Source: Curtobacterium sp. MCBA15_001 | GTDB lineage: Bacteria > Actinomycetota > Actinomycetes > Actinomycetales > Microbacteriaceae | NCBI RefSeq assembly: GCF_001864835.1 | Contig: NZ_MJGI01000025.1 | Coordinates: 39,340 to 88,112, forward strand | Length of the DNA stretch: 48,773 nt | Direction of reading: 5' to 3' | Shown here: positions 41,856-48,773 of the stretch, piece by piece | Position numbering within the stretch: the first letter of the stretch is position 1 | Layout of the letters: every line of letters starts with the position of its first letter | Translations under genes and position numbers: made by a program | The notes under the pieces: generated by a model | Databases searched by the model: none | What the model was told of the DNA's origin: nothing | The model's input: only the letters and a program-made list of their open reading frames with translations

Positions 41856-42785
41856 ATGGGCAGGCACACGGCAGACATCCGCTCCGACCGCGCGACCCGG
41901 CAGCAGTTCGACCACCCCGTGGTCAGCGAGCGCCGCGCGGCACAGAACCGAACTCGCACCGCGGGCTCCTCGGTCGCTCCGGCGGCCCCTGCGCCGAAGT
42001 CGGTCGCTGACAACCGCGTCAGCCCGGACCTCGCGCACGCGATGCCGGTGACCCTGTCGGACCCGCGCGTCGTGAAGCAGCGCCGTGCCTGGGCCGCGAA
42101 GCCCCCCGTCGCCACGACGGGCACGCGCACCACCACGCTGAACGGCTTCATGCGTCGTCGCGCCACCATCCCGGCGCTGTCGTTCTTCGCCGTCTCGCTG
42201 ATGGCCGGCGGTTCGCTCTTCAACCCGCTGCAGGCCGACGTCGCCCAGGCCGCCGTGACCACGCCCGTGCTCACGAAGGTTCCCGCCGCGCCGCAGGAGT
42301 TCTCCGCGCACGGCACCTACGCCGCGTTCGACATCACCCGCGACGGCTACGACATCACCAAGCCCGCGCCGCCGGTCGTCGTCCCCGCGCCGGTCGAGCA
42401 GACCGACACCACGTCGAGCACCGCGACCACGAAGAAGTCGGTCACGCCGTCGAACAGCATCGCTCCCGCAGCGGCCACGCCGAACCCGGGCAGCGCGCAG
42501 GAGATCGCCCAGCAGCTCGTCGCCGCCCGCGGGTGGGGGAGCGACCAGTACAGCTGCCTCGTCTCGCTCTGGAACAAGGAGTCGGGCTGGCGCGTCAACG
42601 CCTACAACCCGAGCGGCGCCTACGGCATCCCGCAGGCCCTGCCGGGCAGCAAGATGGCCTCGGCCGGAGCGGACTGGCAGACGAACCCGGCGACGCAGAT
42701 CACCTGGGGCCTCAACTACATCTCCGGCGTCTACGGCACCCCGTGTGGCGCCTGGGGTCACAGCCAGTCCTTCAACTGGTACTGA
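41856..42785 (+). CDS. Secreted lytic-transglycosylase-like protein
   Basis: The 309-residue protein has a charged cytoplasmic N-terminal region of about 100 residues, one hydrophobic helix (TIPALSFFAVSLMAGGSLF), an Ala/Pro/Thr-rich linker, and a C-terminal domain with WNKESGWRVNAYNPSGAYGIPQ. That segment matches the SLT/Rpf-like fold with the catalytic Glu in KESGW. The ending GAWGHSQSFNWY is typical of aggregation-promoting-factor-like actinobacterial proteins. It probably cleaves peptidoglycan glycan strands outside the membrane. The ATG at 41856 (MGRHTADIRSD) was preferred to an upstream in-frame ATG at 41811. Confidence 0.85.
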   Translation: MGRHTADIRSDRATRQQFDHPVVSERRAAQNRTRTAGSSVAPAAPAPKSVADNRVSPDLAHAMPVTLSDPRVVKQRRAWAAKPPVATTGTRTTTLNGFMRRRATIPALSFFAVSLMAGGSLFNPLQADVAQAAVTTPVLTKVPAAPQEFSAHGTYAAFDITRDGYDITKPAPPVVVPAPVEQTDTTSSTATTKKSVTPSNSIAPAAATPNPGSAQEIAQQLVAARGWGSDQYSCLVSLWNKESGWRVNAYNPSGAYGIPQALPGSKMASAGADWQTNPATQITWGLNYISGVYGTPCGAWGHSQSFNWY

Positions 42786-42800
42786 TCGGCAGTCCCGCAG

Positions 42801-43109
42801 GTGCCGCGCAGCAACCGACCGCGGCGCCCTCGGGGTGATCGCCACGTCGACGTCCCGGACGAGCCAGGTGGTCTCGACCGCCTGATGAGCGGGTGGAAGC
42901 GCACTGAGACCCGCCGCGGGCGCGAGTACGTCGTGCAACCGGTCTCGGCGGCGTCGGCGCAGAAGGAGTACCTCTGCCCGGGCTGCGGCCTGACGGTCGA
43001 GCCGGGCACCGCGCACGTGGTGGTCTGGCGTGCCGACGGCGTGCTCGGGGACGCGGCGGACCTGGCGTCACGTCGGCACTGGCACACGCACTGCTGGAGG
43101 ACCGCATGA
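42801..43109 (+). CDS. Small putative zinc-binding protein, unknown function
   Basis: The 102-residue protein has a basic N-terminus (PRSNRPRRPRG) and a C-terminal module with CPGCGLTVEPG and later RRHWHTHCW, which could form a Cys2-His-Cys zinc site. Family members in Microbacteriaceae are often annotated as ATP/GTP-binding proteins, but no P-loop is visible here. The GTG start is 15 bp after the upstream stop. The stop overlaps the ATG of the hydrolase gene (ATGA), so the two are translationally coupled. Confidence 0.72.
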   Translation: MPRSNRPRRPRGDRHVDVPDEPGGLDRLMSGWKRTETRRGREYVVQPVSAASAQKEYLCPGCGLTVEPGTAHVVVWRADGVLGDAADLASRRHWHTHCWRTA

Positions 43110-43849
43110 GCGACGAGGCACCCGCTGCGACCGAGATCCGCTCCGGCACCGTGCTGCCCGCGCGGCGGACGGACGTCGAGCTCGTCACCGACGACCACCT
43201 GACGCTGGTCGGGGAGCTCGCCGAGCCCGACGGCCGACCGGCACGCGGGACGCTGGTGACCCTCCACCCGCTGCCGACCGCGCACGGGTTCATGGACTCG
43301 CACGTGCTCAAGAAGGCAGCGGCGCGACTGCCCGCCCTGGCCGACATCGCGGTGCTCCGCTTCAACTTCCGGTCCGTCACCTCGCCGCGCGGCACGTCGG
43401 AGGGGTCGTTCGGTGACGGCGTCTCCGAGGGCTTCGACCTGCGCGCCGCCGTCGCCGACGTCACCGCGCGGGCGCTGCCCACGCCGTGGCTCGTCGGATG
43501 GTCGTTCGGTACCGAGGTCGTGCTGAAGCACGCGCTGGAACACGTCGATGCCGGCACGGTGGCCGGCGTCGTGCTGCTCTCGCCGCCGCTGCACCGGACC
43601 ACCGAGGCCGAACTCGCGCGCTGGGCCGACGTCCGCGTGCCCGTCGTGGCACTCGTGCCCGAACACGACGACTTCCTGCAGCCGGCCGAGGCAGCGCGGC
43701 GGTTCGCGGTCGCACCGAACGTGCGGGTGGTCCCGGTGGCGGGCGCGAAGCACCTGTGGGTCGGCGAGCGGTACGTCCGCATCGTGCTCGACGCGATCGC
43801 GGACCTGGTCGTCCCGGGCAGCGCTCCGCTGCCGACGCACTGGGGCTGA
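43106..43849 (+). CDS. Alpha/beta hydrolase
   Basis: The 247-residue protein has the serine-hydrolase triad: nucleophile elbow GWSFG, Asp in VPEHDDFLQPA, and His in AGAKHLW. The front part (LTLVGELAEPDG...TLVTLHPLPTAHGFMDSHV) resembles dienelactone-hydrolase-type or KANL-type small hydrolases. The substrate is unknown. It is coupled to the zinc-type protein upstream. A 28-bp tandem repeat follows its stop. Confidence 0.85.
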   Translation: MSDEAPAATEIRSGTVLPARRTDVELVTDDHLTLVGELAEPDGRPARGTLVTLHPLPTAHGFMDSHVLKKAAARLPALADIAVLRFNFRSVTSPRGTSEGSFGDGVSEGFDLRAAVADVTARALPTPWLVGWSFGTEVVLKHALEHVDAGTVAGVVLLSPPLHRTTEAELARWADVRVPVVALVPEHDDFLQPAEAARRFAVAPNVRVVPVAGAKHLWVGERYVRIVLDAIADLVVPGSAPLPTHWG

Positions 43850-43854
43850 CCGGC

Positions 43855-43955
43855 GCGCTGCAGGCGCAGCACACCGCCCGTGCGCTGCAGACGCAGCACA
43901 CCCGCCCGCGCGCTGCAGACGCAGCACACCCGCCCGCGCGCTGCAGACGCAGCAG
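43855..43955. repeat. 28-bp tandem repeats after the hydrolase gene
   Basis: Units begin GCGCTGCAGACGCAGCACAC and run 43855-43881 (27 bp), 43882-43909, 43910-43937 (both 28 bp and the same) and a partial fourth from 43938. They contain a PstI-type CTGCAG palindrome. They lie between the convergent hydrolase (+) and coiled-coil (-) genes where a terminator would be expected. Confidence 0.88.
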
Positions 43956-43979
43956 CGCCGCGGGGCCGCCCGGGAGCGG

Positions 43980-45794
43980 TCAGGCGCGGGCGTCGCCCGG
44001 AGTCGTGTCCACGTCGTCGGCGACACCGGCCGCGTGCGAGAGCACCCCGCGCAGGTTCTCCAGGTACCCGGCGACCGCGTCGCGCTCGGTGCGGATCGTC
44101 GCGAGCCGGTCCTCGGCCTCGGCGATCTCGGCAGCGGTGCGCTCCTCGGCCTCGGTCACGATGCGGTGCGCCCGTTCGTTCGCCTCGGCCACGAGCACCC
44201 GTGCGCGTTCCTCGGCCGCGGCGGTGCTGGTGCGCTCGAGGTCGTTCGCCTCGTGCTGCAGCCGCTCGGCGCGCTCGCGTGCCTCGGTCGCACGGCGGGT
44301 CGCCTCGGCCAGCTGCAGGTTCGCCTCGTCCAGGTACTTCTGCGTCTCGGCGACGGTCTCGTGGTGCTTGCGCAGGTAGTCCTGCTCGGCGTCGTCCCGG
44401 CGGTTCGCGAGCTCCGACTCGAGCGTGGTGCCGGCCTCGTCGCGCTCGCGGGCGATCTCGGCGCGGACGGTGTCACGTTCCTTGGCCAGGTCGGCCCGTG
44501 CGGTGTCGATCTCCTGGCGGAGCGCGGTGCGCTCGGCTTCGAGGGAGCCGAGCTCGGCGGCGCGACGTTCGGCGATCTCGGTGTCGACCTCGGCGTGCTC
44601 GCGCTCGCGGCGGGCGGCGAGTTCGGCGTCGTGGTCCTGCGCGGCACGCTCGGCGGCGGCGACGGCTTCGGTCCGCTCCCGCTCGATCCGGCCGACGTGT
44701 TCGTCGGTCTCCCGCGTGATGCGGTCCTCGGTCTCCTGGACCAGGCGGGCGTTCTCCGCCGCGGTCTGTTCCTGGTCGACCCGGAGCTGGGCGCGTGCGG
44801 CCTCGAGTTCCTGGGCCAGGGCGACCCGGGCGGAGGCGAGTTCGCGGTCCCACTCGGCGCGGGCAGCAGCGAGCTCCTCGTCGTGGACCCGGCGCCGGTC
44901 GGCGAGCTCGGCGGCCAGGTCGGCGCGGCGGGAGTCGACTTCAGCGGTCAGGTCGGCACGGCCGGTCGCGAGCTCGAGTTCGTGGGCGCGCAGTCCCTCG
45001 GCACGCTCGTGCTCCCAGGCGGCGCGCCCGTCGGTGACCTCGCGGTCGAGCGCAGCGCGGCGGGTCTGCTCGTCGCGGTCGAGGTCGTCGACGCGACGTG
45101 CGTGGTCCGCCTCGAACACGGTCCGGCGGTGTTCGGTCTCGCGGTCGAGGTCAGCGGCGGCGGCGCGGGCCCCGGCGGCCTCGTGCTGGACGGCTTCGCG
45201 CAGCTCGGCTACCTCACGCTCGGCGGTGGCGCGCAGCGCGTTGGTCTCGCGGATGGCGACCGAGCGCGTCTCGGCGGCCTCGGTGACGGCGGCACCGCGG
45301 ATCGCGGCGGCCTCGTTCTGGGCGTCCTGCGTCCGCATGCCGGCCTCGGCGCGGGCACGCTCGACGGTGTCCTCGGACTCGGCGCGGGCACGGGCGAGCT
45401 CGTTGGTGGCGCGGGTGCGGGCGTCCTCGAGCGTCTCCTGGGCCTCGGCGCGGGCCTCGCGCAGCGTGCGGTCGGCCTCGGAGCGACTCGAGGCACGGAG
45501 GCGCTGGGCGTCGATGTCGGCCTGGCTGATGAGGCGGGTGGACTGCTCCTCGGCGACGCGGAGGGTGGACTCGAGCCGGGTGCCGAGACCGCTGTAGGTC
45601 GGGGTGCCCGCTTCGTCGAGCTCGCCTTGCATGTCGGCGACCCGGGTCTGCAGCAGCCGGATCTCCTTGGCCGCCTCGGCCCGGTCGTTGTTGGACTTGA
45701 TGAGTTCGCGGCGCAGGTCGTTCAGGGCGCGGTCGACCTCGTCCTTGCGGTAGCCCCGCAGTTCGACCCCGAACTCTGCCTCGTCGTTCGCCAC
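43980..45794 (-). CDS. Large coiled-coil protein with a DivIVA-like N-terminus
   Basis: The 604-residue protein starts ANDEAEFGVELRGYRKDEVDRAL, which matches the membrane-binding N-terminal motif of actinobacterial DivIVA/Wag31-type proteins (GYRKDEVD). Almost all the rest is predicted coiled coil, rich in Glu, Arg, Ala and Asp, with repeated units such as ARAEAQET, ERARAEA and RRADLAAEL. A role as a polar or filament-forming scaffold (compare Scy/FilP) is plausible by architecture. The start is a GTG at 45794. The frame is open far upstream, but only antisense to the next gene. The ending (DDVDTTPGDARA) is not coiled. Confidence 0.85.
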   Translation of the reverse strand: MANDEAEFGVELRGYRKDEVDRALNDLRRELIKSNNDRAEAAKEIRLLQTRVADMQGELDEAGTPTYSGLGTRLESTLRVAEEQSTRLISQADIDAQRLRASSRSEADRTLREARAEAQETLEDARTRATNELARARAESEDTVERARAEAGMRTQDAQNEAAAIRGAAVTEAAETRSVAIRETNALRATAEREVAELREAVQHEAAGARAAAADLDRETEHRRTVFEADHARRVDDLDRDEQTRRAALDREVTDGRAAWEHERAEGLRAHELELATGRADLTAEVDSRRADLAAELADRRRVHDEELAAARAEWDRELASARVALAQELEAARAQLRVDQEQTAAENARLVQETEDRITRETDEHVGRIERERTEAVAAAERAAQDHDAELAARREREHAEVDTEIAERRAAELGSLEAERTALRQEIDTARADLAKERDTVRAEIARERDEAGTTLESELANRRDDAEQDYLRKHHETVAETQKYLDEANLQLAEATRRATEARERAERLQHEANDLERTSTAAAEERARVLVAEANERAHRIVTEAEERTAAEIAEAEDRLATIRTERDAVAGYLENLRGVLSHAAGVADDVDTTPGDARA

Positions 45795-45867
45795 GTGTCG
45801 CTCCAACTGGTCCGCACCGGACGGTCTCGTGCCGCCCGTCGGACGGCCCCGTGCCGCCCGCGCGTCG

Positions 45868-45892
45868 ATTGTAGTGGTGCCCCATCGGGCAC
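45868..45892 (-). promoter_or_regulatory. Probable promoter of the coiled-coil gene with a small inverted repeat
   Basis: On the - strand, TACAAT (plus 45868-45873) is a good -10 box. The inverted repeat GTGCCC-CATC-GGGCAC (plus 45877-45892) lies in the -35/-10 spacer and could be an operator. A start site near 45861 would give a leader of about 65 nt. Confidence 0.45.
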
Positions 45893-46004
45893 GTCTGAGG
45901 CCGTGGACAGCGGGCGGGGATGCGCCGCCCAGCGTCCCTCGCGTACCCTTGGGCGTTGGTTCGCGCGCCGATTCCCCCACCCCGGCGCGGAGGGAGAGAG
46001 ATCC

Positions 46005-47738
46005 GTGCGATTCGTCCTGGCGATCGTCGCCTTCGTCATCGGGTTGCTGCTCGTCGGCCTCGGTGTGGCGCAGCGGACCGTGTTCGCTCCACCGTCCTCG
46101 ATCGTCGCACAGACGTCCGCGACCACGAAGGCCCCGGTGACGGTCATCCCGGGGTCCGTGCTCAACGCCAACCCCGGTTACCAGCGGATCAAGATCGACG
46201 GCGCCGCGTTCGCTGCCTACGGTCGCACGAGTGACGTGGACGGCTGGGTCGGCTCCACGAAGCACGAGACCCTGCGCTACGACGCCGAACAGTCCGAGCT
46301 CGTCGCCCGCCAGTCGGGCAGCCAGTCGTCGGTGCCGGACCCCGCGGGCAGTGACCTCTGGTACCAGGAGTGGGACGACGCGGGCCAGTTCACCGTGCGC
46401 CTGCCCCAGGACGTGTCGTTGCTCATCGTCGGCAAGGACGGCGCCGCTCCGTCGAGCGTGTCCGTCACGTGGCCGCGCGACACCGCGACCCCGTCCGTGG
46501 GACCGCTCATGACGGCCGGTGGCGTGTTCGTCCTCGGTGGCATCGCGCTCCTGATCTGGGCGTTCCTGCACCAGCGCCGCTCGCGCGGTCCGCGTCGGCG
46601 CAGCGGTGGCACCCGGCCGCCGCGCGTGCGTGCCTCGCGCCGCGCCGCCGCAGCCGGGGCGCAGGTGCCGAGTCGGTCCCGTCGCGGTCGACGCTCGATG
46701 ATCGCGGTCCCGGTCGTGCTGGCCGGGACCCTCGCACTCGCTGGCTGCTCGTCCGAGTACTGGCCCCAAGGCGGCGGCGACGCGTCGGCGACCCCGACGC
46801 CCACCGCCTCGGCGACGGGCGCCGCACAGCAGGACGCGCCGACCGCGGCCACCCGCCAGCAGATCAGCCGCATCGTCGACCGCGTCGTCGAGGTCGCGAC
46901 GAAGGCCGATGCCGATAAGGACGCCGCCCTCGCCGAGACCCGCTTCACCGGTCCCGCGCTCGAGCTCCGCAAGGCGAACTACGCCATCCGTGCCAAGGAC
47001 CAGGACGTCCAGGCACCGCCGGCGATCTCGTCCGCCCGCCTGTCGGTGTCGCTGCCCGAGCAGACCGACACCTGGCCGCGCACCGTGTTCGTCGTGGCGT
47101 CCGACCCAGCCGACGAGAAGACAGCGCCGCAGGCACTGACGCTGGTGCAGGAATCGGCCCGCGACGACTACAAGGTCATGTACGACGTCTCGCTCGAGGC
47201 CGACGCCAAGCTGCCGTCCGTGGCGCCGGTGTCGATCGGTGCCGCGCAGATCGCGTCCGACTCGAAGCTGCTCGCACTCGCACCCGACCAGATCGGGACC
47301 GCGTACGGCGACGTGCTGTCGAAGGACTCCGAGAGCCAGTACGCGAAGGACTTCCAGTCCGACGGCGACGACCTCCGCGCGAAGATCGGCAAGGACTACA
47401 AGGACAAGAAGTCCGCGTCCCTGCCCGACACCGCGAAGATCGAGTACTCGTCCCAGTCCCCGGCGGACTCCGCGATCGCGCTCGCGACGAACGGTGCCGG
47501 CGCGCTGGTGTCGGTCAGCCTCGACGAGATCGAGAAGGTCACGCCGACCGCCGACGGCGCCGAGGTGAACACCGAGGGCGCCGTCAAGGCCCTGTCCGGC
47601 GTCGACTCCAGCAAGAAGGGCGTGAGCGCCACCTACGGCGTCCAACTGCTCTTCTCCGTGCCGGCCGTCGGCTCGGACGACAAACTGGTCCTGCTCGGGT
47701 TCACGCAGGGCCTGACCGCAGCAAGTGAGGTGCAATGA
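46005..47738 (+). CDS. Membrane protein with internal lipobox and C-terminal extracellular domain
   Basis: The 577-residue protein has an N-terminal transmembrane segment (residues 2-22), an extracytoplasmic domain to about 165, a second helix (GPLMTAGGVFVLGGIALLIW), a basic loop (HQRRSRGPRRRSGG...RSRRGRRS), a third hydrophobic segment ending in LALAGC at C248, and a long outer domain. C248 is a near-perfect lipobox, although it is far from the N-terminus. An ATG at 46698 (M232) could start a separate lipoprotein. The second half resembles a Microbacteriaceae-specific family often labelled glycosyl transferase or DUF8094; I see no catalytic motif. The GTG start follows AGGGAGAG. Confidence 0.75.
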   Translation: MRFVLAIVAFVIGLLLVGLGVAQRTVFAPPSSIVAQTSATTKAPVTVIPGSVLNANPGYQRIKIDGAAFAAYGRTSDVDGWVGSTKHETLRYDAEQSELVARQSGSQSSVPDPAGSDLWYQEWDDAGQFTVRLPQDVSLLIVGKDGAAPSSVSVTWPRDTATPSVGPLMTAGGVFVLGGIALLIWAFLHQRRSRGPRRRSGGTRPPRVRASRRAAAAGAQVPSRSRRGRRSMIAVPVVLAGTLALAGCSSEYWPQGGGDASATPTPTASATGAAQQDAPTAATRQQISRIVDRVVEVATKADADKDAALAETRFTGPALELRKANYAIRAKDQDVQAPPAISSARLSVSLPEQTDTWPRTVFVVASDPADEKTAPQALTLVQESARDDYKVMYDVSLEADAKLPSVAPVSIGAAQIASDSKLLALAPDQIGTAYGDVLSKDSESQYAKDFQSDGDDLRAKIGKDYKDKKSASLPDTAKIEYSSQSPADSAIALATNGAGALVSVSLDEIEKVTPTADGAEVNTEGAVKALSGVDSSKKGVSATYGVQLLFSVPAVGSDDKLVLLGFTQGLTAASEVQ

Positions 47739-48745
47739 GCAACGTCCCCCCGACCCCGTCCGGCCTCCGTGGCGCCGTCGACCTGTCGTCCCTGGTCGAG
47801 CGGGCCCAACGTCCGGCAGCACAGCAGGCTCCTGCCGGCGCTCCGAACGCGGGCGCCACAGCCGCGAACGGCGGCCCGGCTGCCGCGAACGGCGACGCCG
47901 TCACCGTGCCGTCCCTGGTCGTCGACGTCACCGACCAGAGCTTCCAGGACGTCCTCGAACTCTCGATGGTCGTCCCGGTCATCGTCGACATCTGGGCAGA
48001 GTGGTGCGGGCCGTGCAAGCAGCTCTCACCGGTCCTCGAGCAGCTCACCGCGGAGTACGACGGCCGCGTCGTGCTCGCCAAGGTCGACGCCGACACGAAC
48101 CCCCAGCTCGTACAGGCCTTCCAGGCGCAGTCGATCCCGACCGTGGCCGCGCTGATCGGCGGCCGCCCGCTCGGGCTGTTCGTCGGCGCACTGCCCGAGG
48201 CGCAGGTCCGCGACGTGTTCGAGCAGGTGCTGCAGGCCGCCGAGCAGAACGGCGTGTCCGGGCGTGTCGCCGTCGACGGTGCCGACGCACCCGACGCCGC
48301 CGCCGAGCAGGGCGAGCCGGAGCCCGAGCCGCTCCCGCCGCACCACCAGGCCGCGTACGACGCGATCGAGCAGGGCGACTACGCCACGGCGATCCAGGAG
48401 TACACGACCGCGATCGCACAGGACCCGCACGACCAGATGGCCGTCGCGGGACTCGCGCAGGTGTCGCTGCTCGACCGGCTCAACGGCCGGACGGCGGACG
48501 AGATCCGCTCCGCGGCCGGTGCCGCCCCGCAGGACGTGCAGGCACAGCTGGCGGTCGCCGACCTCGACATCAGCGGCGGGCACGTCGAGGACGCCTTCGG
48601 GCGCCTGCTCGACCTGGTGCCGACGGTGTTCGGACCGGACCGCGAAGCGCTCCGGGTCCGCCTGGTGGAGTACTTCGAGCTCATCGGCACCGAGGACCCG
48701 CGCGTGGTCGCGGCGCGACGACGGCTCGCGAACGCCCTCTACTAG
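47735..48745 (+). CDS. Thioredoxin-TPR (CnoX/YbbN-like) protein
   Basis: The 336-residue protein has an Ala/Pro/Gly-rich N-terminal extension of about 60 residues, a thioredoxin domain with active-site Cys91-GP-Cys94 (WCGPC) and cis-Pro in SIPTVA, and a C-terminal tetratricopeptide-like region (AYDAIEQGDYATAIQEYTTAI). This architecture matches CnoX/YbbN co-chaperones that hold unfolded proteins. Unlike E. coli CnoX, the active site keeps both cysteines, so redox activity is possible. The ATG overlaps the upstream stop (ATGA). A partial REP-like element begins 10 bp after the stop. Confidence 0.92.
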   Translation: MSNVPPTPSGLRGAVDLSSLVERAQRPAAQQAPAGAPNAGATAANGGPAAANGDAVTVPSLVVDVTDQSFQDVLELSMVVPVIVDIWAEWCGPCKQLSPVLEQLTAEYDGRVVLAKVDADTNPQLVQAFQAQSIPTVAALIGGRPLGLFVGALPEAQVRDVFEQVLQAAEQNGVSGRVAVDGADAPDAAAEQGEPEPEPLPPHHQAAYDAIEQGDYATAIQEYTTAIAQDPHDQMAVAGLAQVSLLDRLNGRTADEIRSAAGAAPQDVQAQLAVADLDISGGHVEDAFGRLLDLVPTVFGPDREALRVRLVEYFELIGTEDPRVVAARRRLANALY

Positions 48746-48755
48746 ACCGTCAGGA

Positions 48756-48773
48756 CCGCGAAAGCGACAGATC
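48756..48773. repeat. Half-site of the REP-like element, cut by the window end
   Basis: CCGCGAAAGCGACAGATC is the exact reverse complement of 9326-9343. It follows the thioredoxin gene, so the element again sits after a coding region. The rest lies outside the window. Confidence 0.7.

Noticed and set aside
43980..47822. A 1280-residue minus-strand ORF spanning the coiled-coil gene and beyond
   Set aside because: Upstream of 45794 it is antisense to the membrane protein and thioredoxin genes and translates to low-complexity Arg/Gly-rich sequence. Only the part from the GTG at 45794 has gene-like composition and the DivIVA-type N-terminus.
1..48773. tRNA, rRNA or insertion sequences
   Set aside because: No cloverleaf ending, rRNA sequence, transposase or flanking terminal repeats were recognised on reading both strands. 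A tRNA scan would settle the tRNA part.

Overview
The window is high-GC, gene-dense chromosomal DNA. The gene order (recG-coaD-yceD-rpmF-rnc-mutM-smc-ftsY; ffh; rpsP-khpA-rimM-trmD; rplS-lepB-rnhB-DUF2469; yraN-comM-dprA-xerC; rpsB-tsf-pyrH-frr-cdsA), an Lsr2 protein, DivIVA-type proteins, a cysteine-free L32 and frequent GTG starts point to an actinobacterium of the Microbacteriaceae. The accessory cluster described below suggests Curtobacterium. That genus assignment is inference; no rRNA is present to confirm it.

Layout. 1-9226: recG (5' end outside the window), coaD, yceD, rpmF, rnc, mutM and smc, all on +. 9227-16346: a noncoding repeat and terminator, then terC on - with a yybP-ykoY-type (Mn2+) riboswitch, ftsY and a 52-residue membrane peptide on +, lipA-lipB on -, ffh on +, and a carboxylate-amine ligase on -. 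16476-23897: a four-gene + strand accessory cluster. It holds an EPSP-synthase-like domain fused to an acyl-CoA ligase, an acyl-CoA dehydrogenase, an SDR with an enoyl-reductase-type Tyr-x6-Lys site, and a 2,4-dienoyl-CoA-reductase-like flavoprotein. 24072-25971: rpsP-khpA-rimM-trmD. 26030-29853: map on -, then rplS, lepB, rnhB, DUF2469 and lsr2 on +. 30018-34088: yraN-comM-dprA-xerC. 34098-36566: an M23 peptidase on - divergent from a sugar-porter MFS gene on +. 36826-41124: rpsB, tsf, pyrH, frr, cdsA. 41217-48745: a DivIVA-domain protein, a lytic-transglycosylase-like exported protein, a putative zinc-binding protein plus an alpha/beta hydrolase, a 604-residue coiled-coil protein on -, a membrane protein with an internal lipobox, and a thioredoxin-TPR protein.

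The most interesting system is the 16476-23897 cluster, which sits between two blocks of housekeeping genes. The combination fits conversion of a shikimate-type ring acid to cyclohexanecarboxyl-CoA, the primer of omega-cyclohexyl fatty acids known from Curtobacterium pusillum and of ansatrienin-type side chains in Streptomyces. The EPSP-synthase-like half keeps many catalytic-family residues but has lost a shikimate-phosphate Ser and the PEP-contacting Lys, and it is covalently joined to the CoA ligase. Other points of note are the apparent translational logic of the terC riboswitch, a hexanucleotide microsatellite that builds the hydrophobic core of the M23 signal sequence, a four-hairpin rpsB leader, near-perfect palindromic terminators between convergent genes, a REP-like inverted repeat whose half-site recurs at the window's end, and several short tandem repeats between genes.
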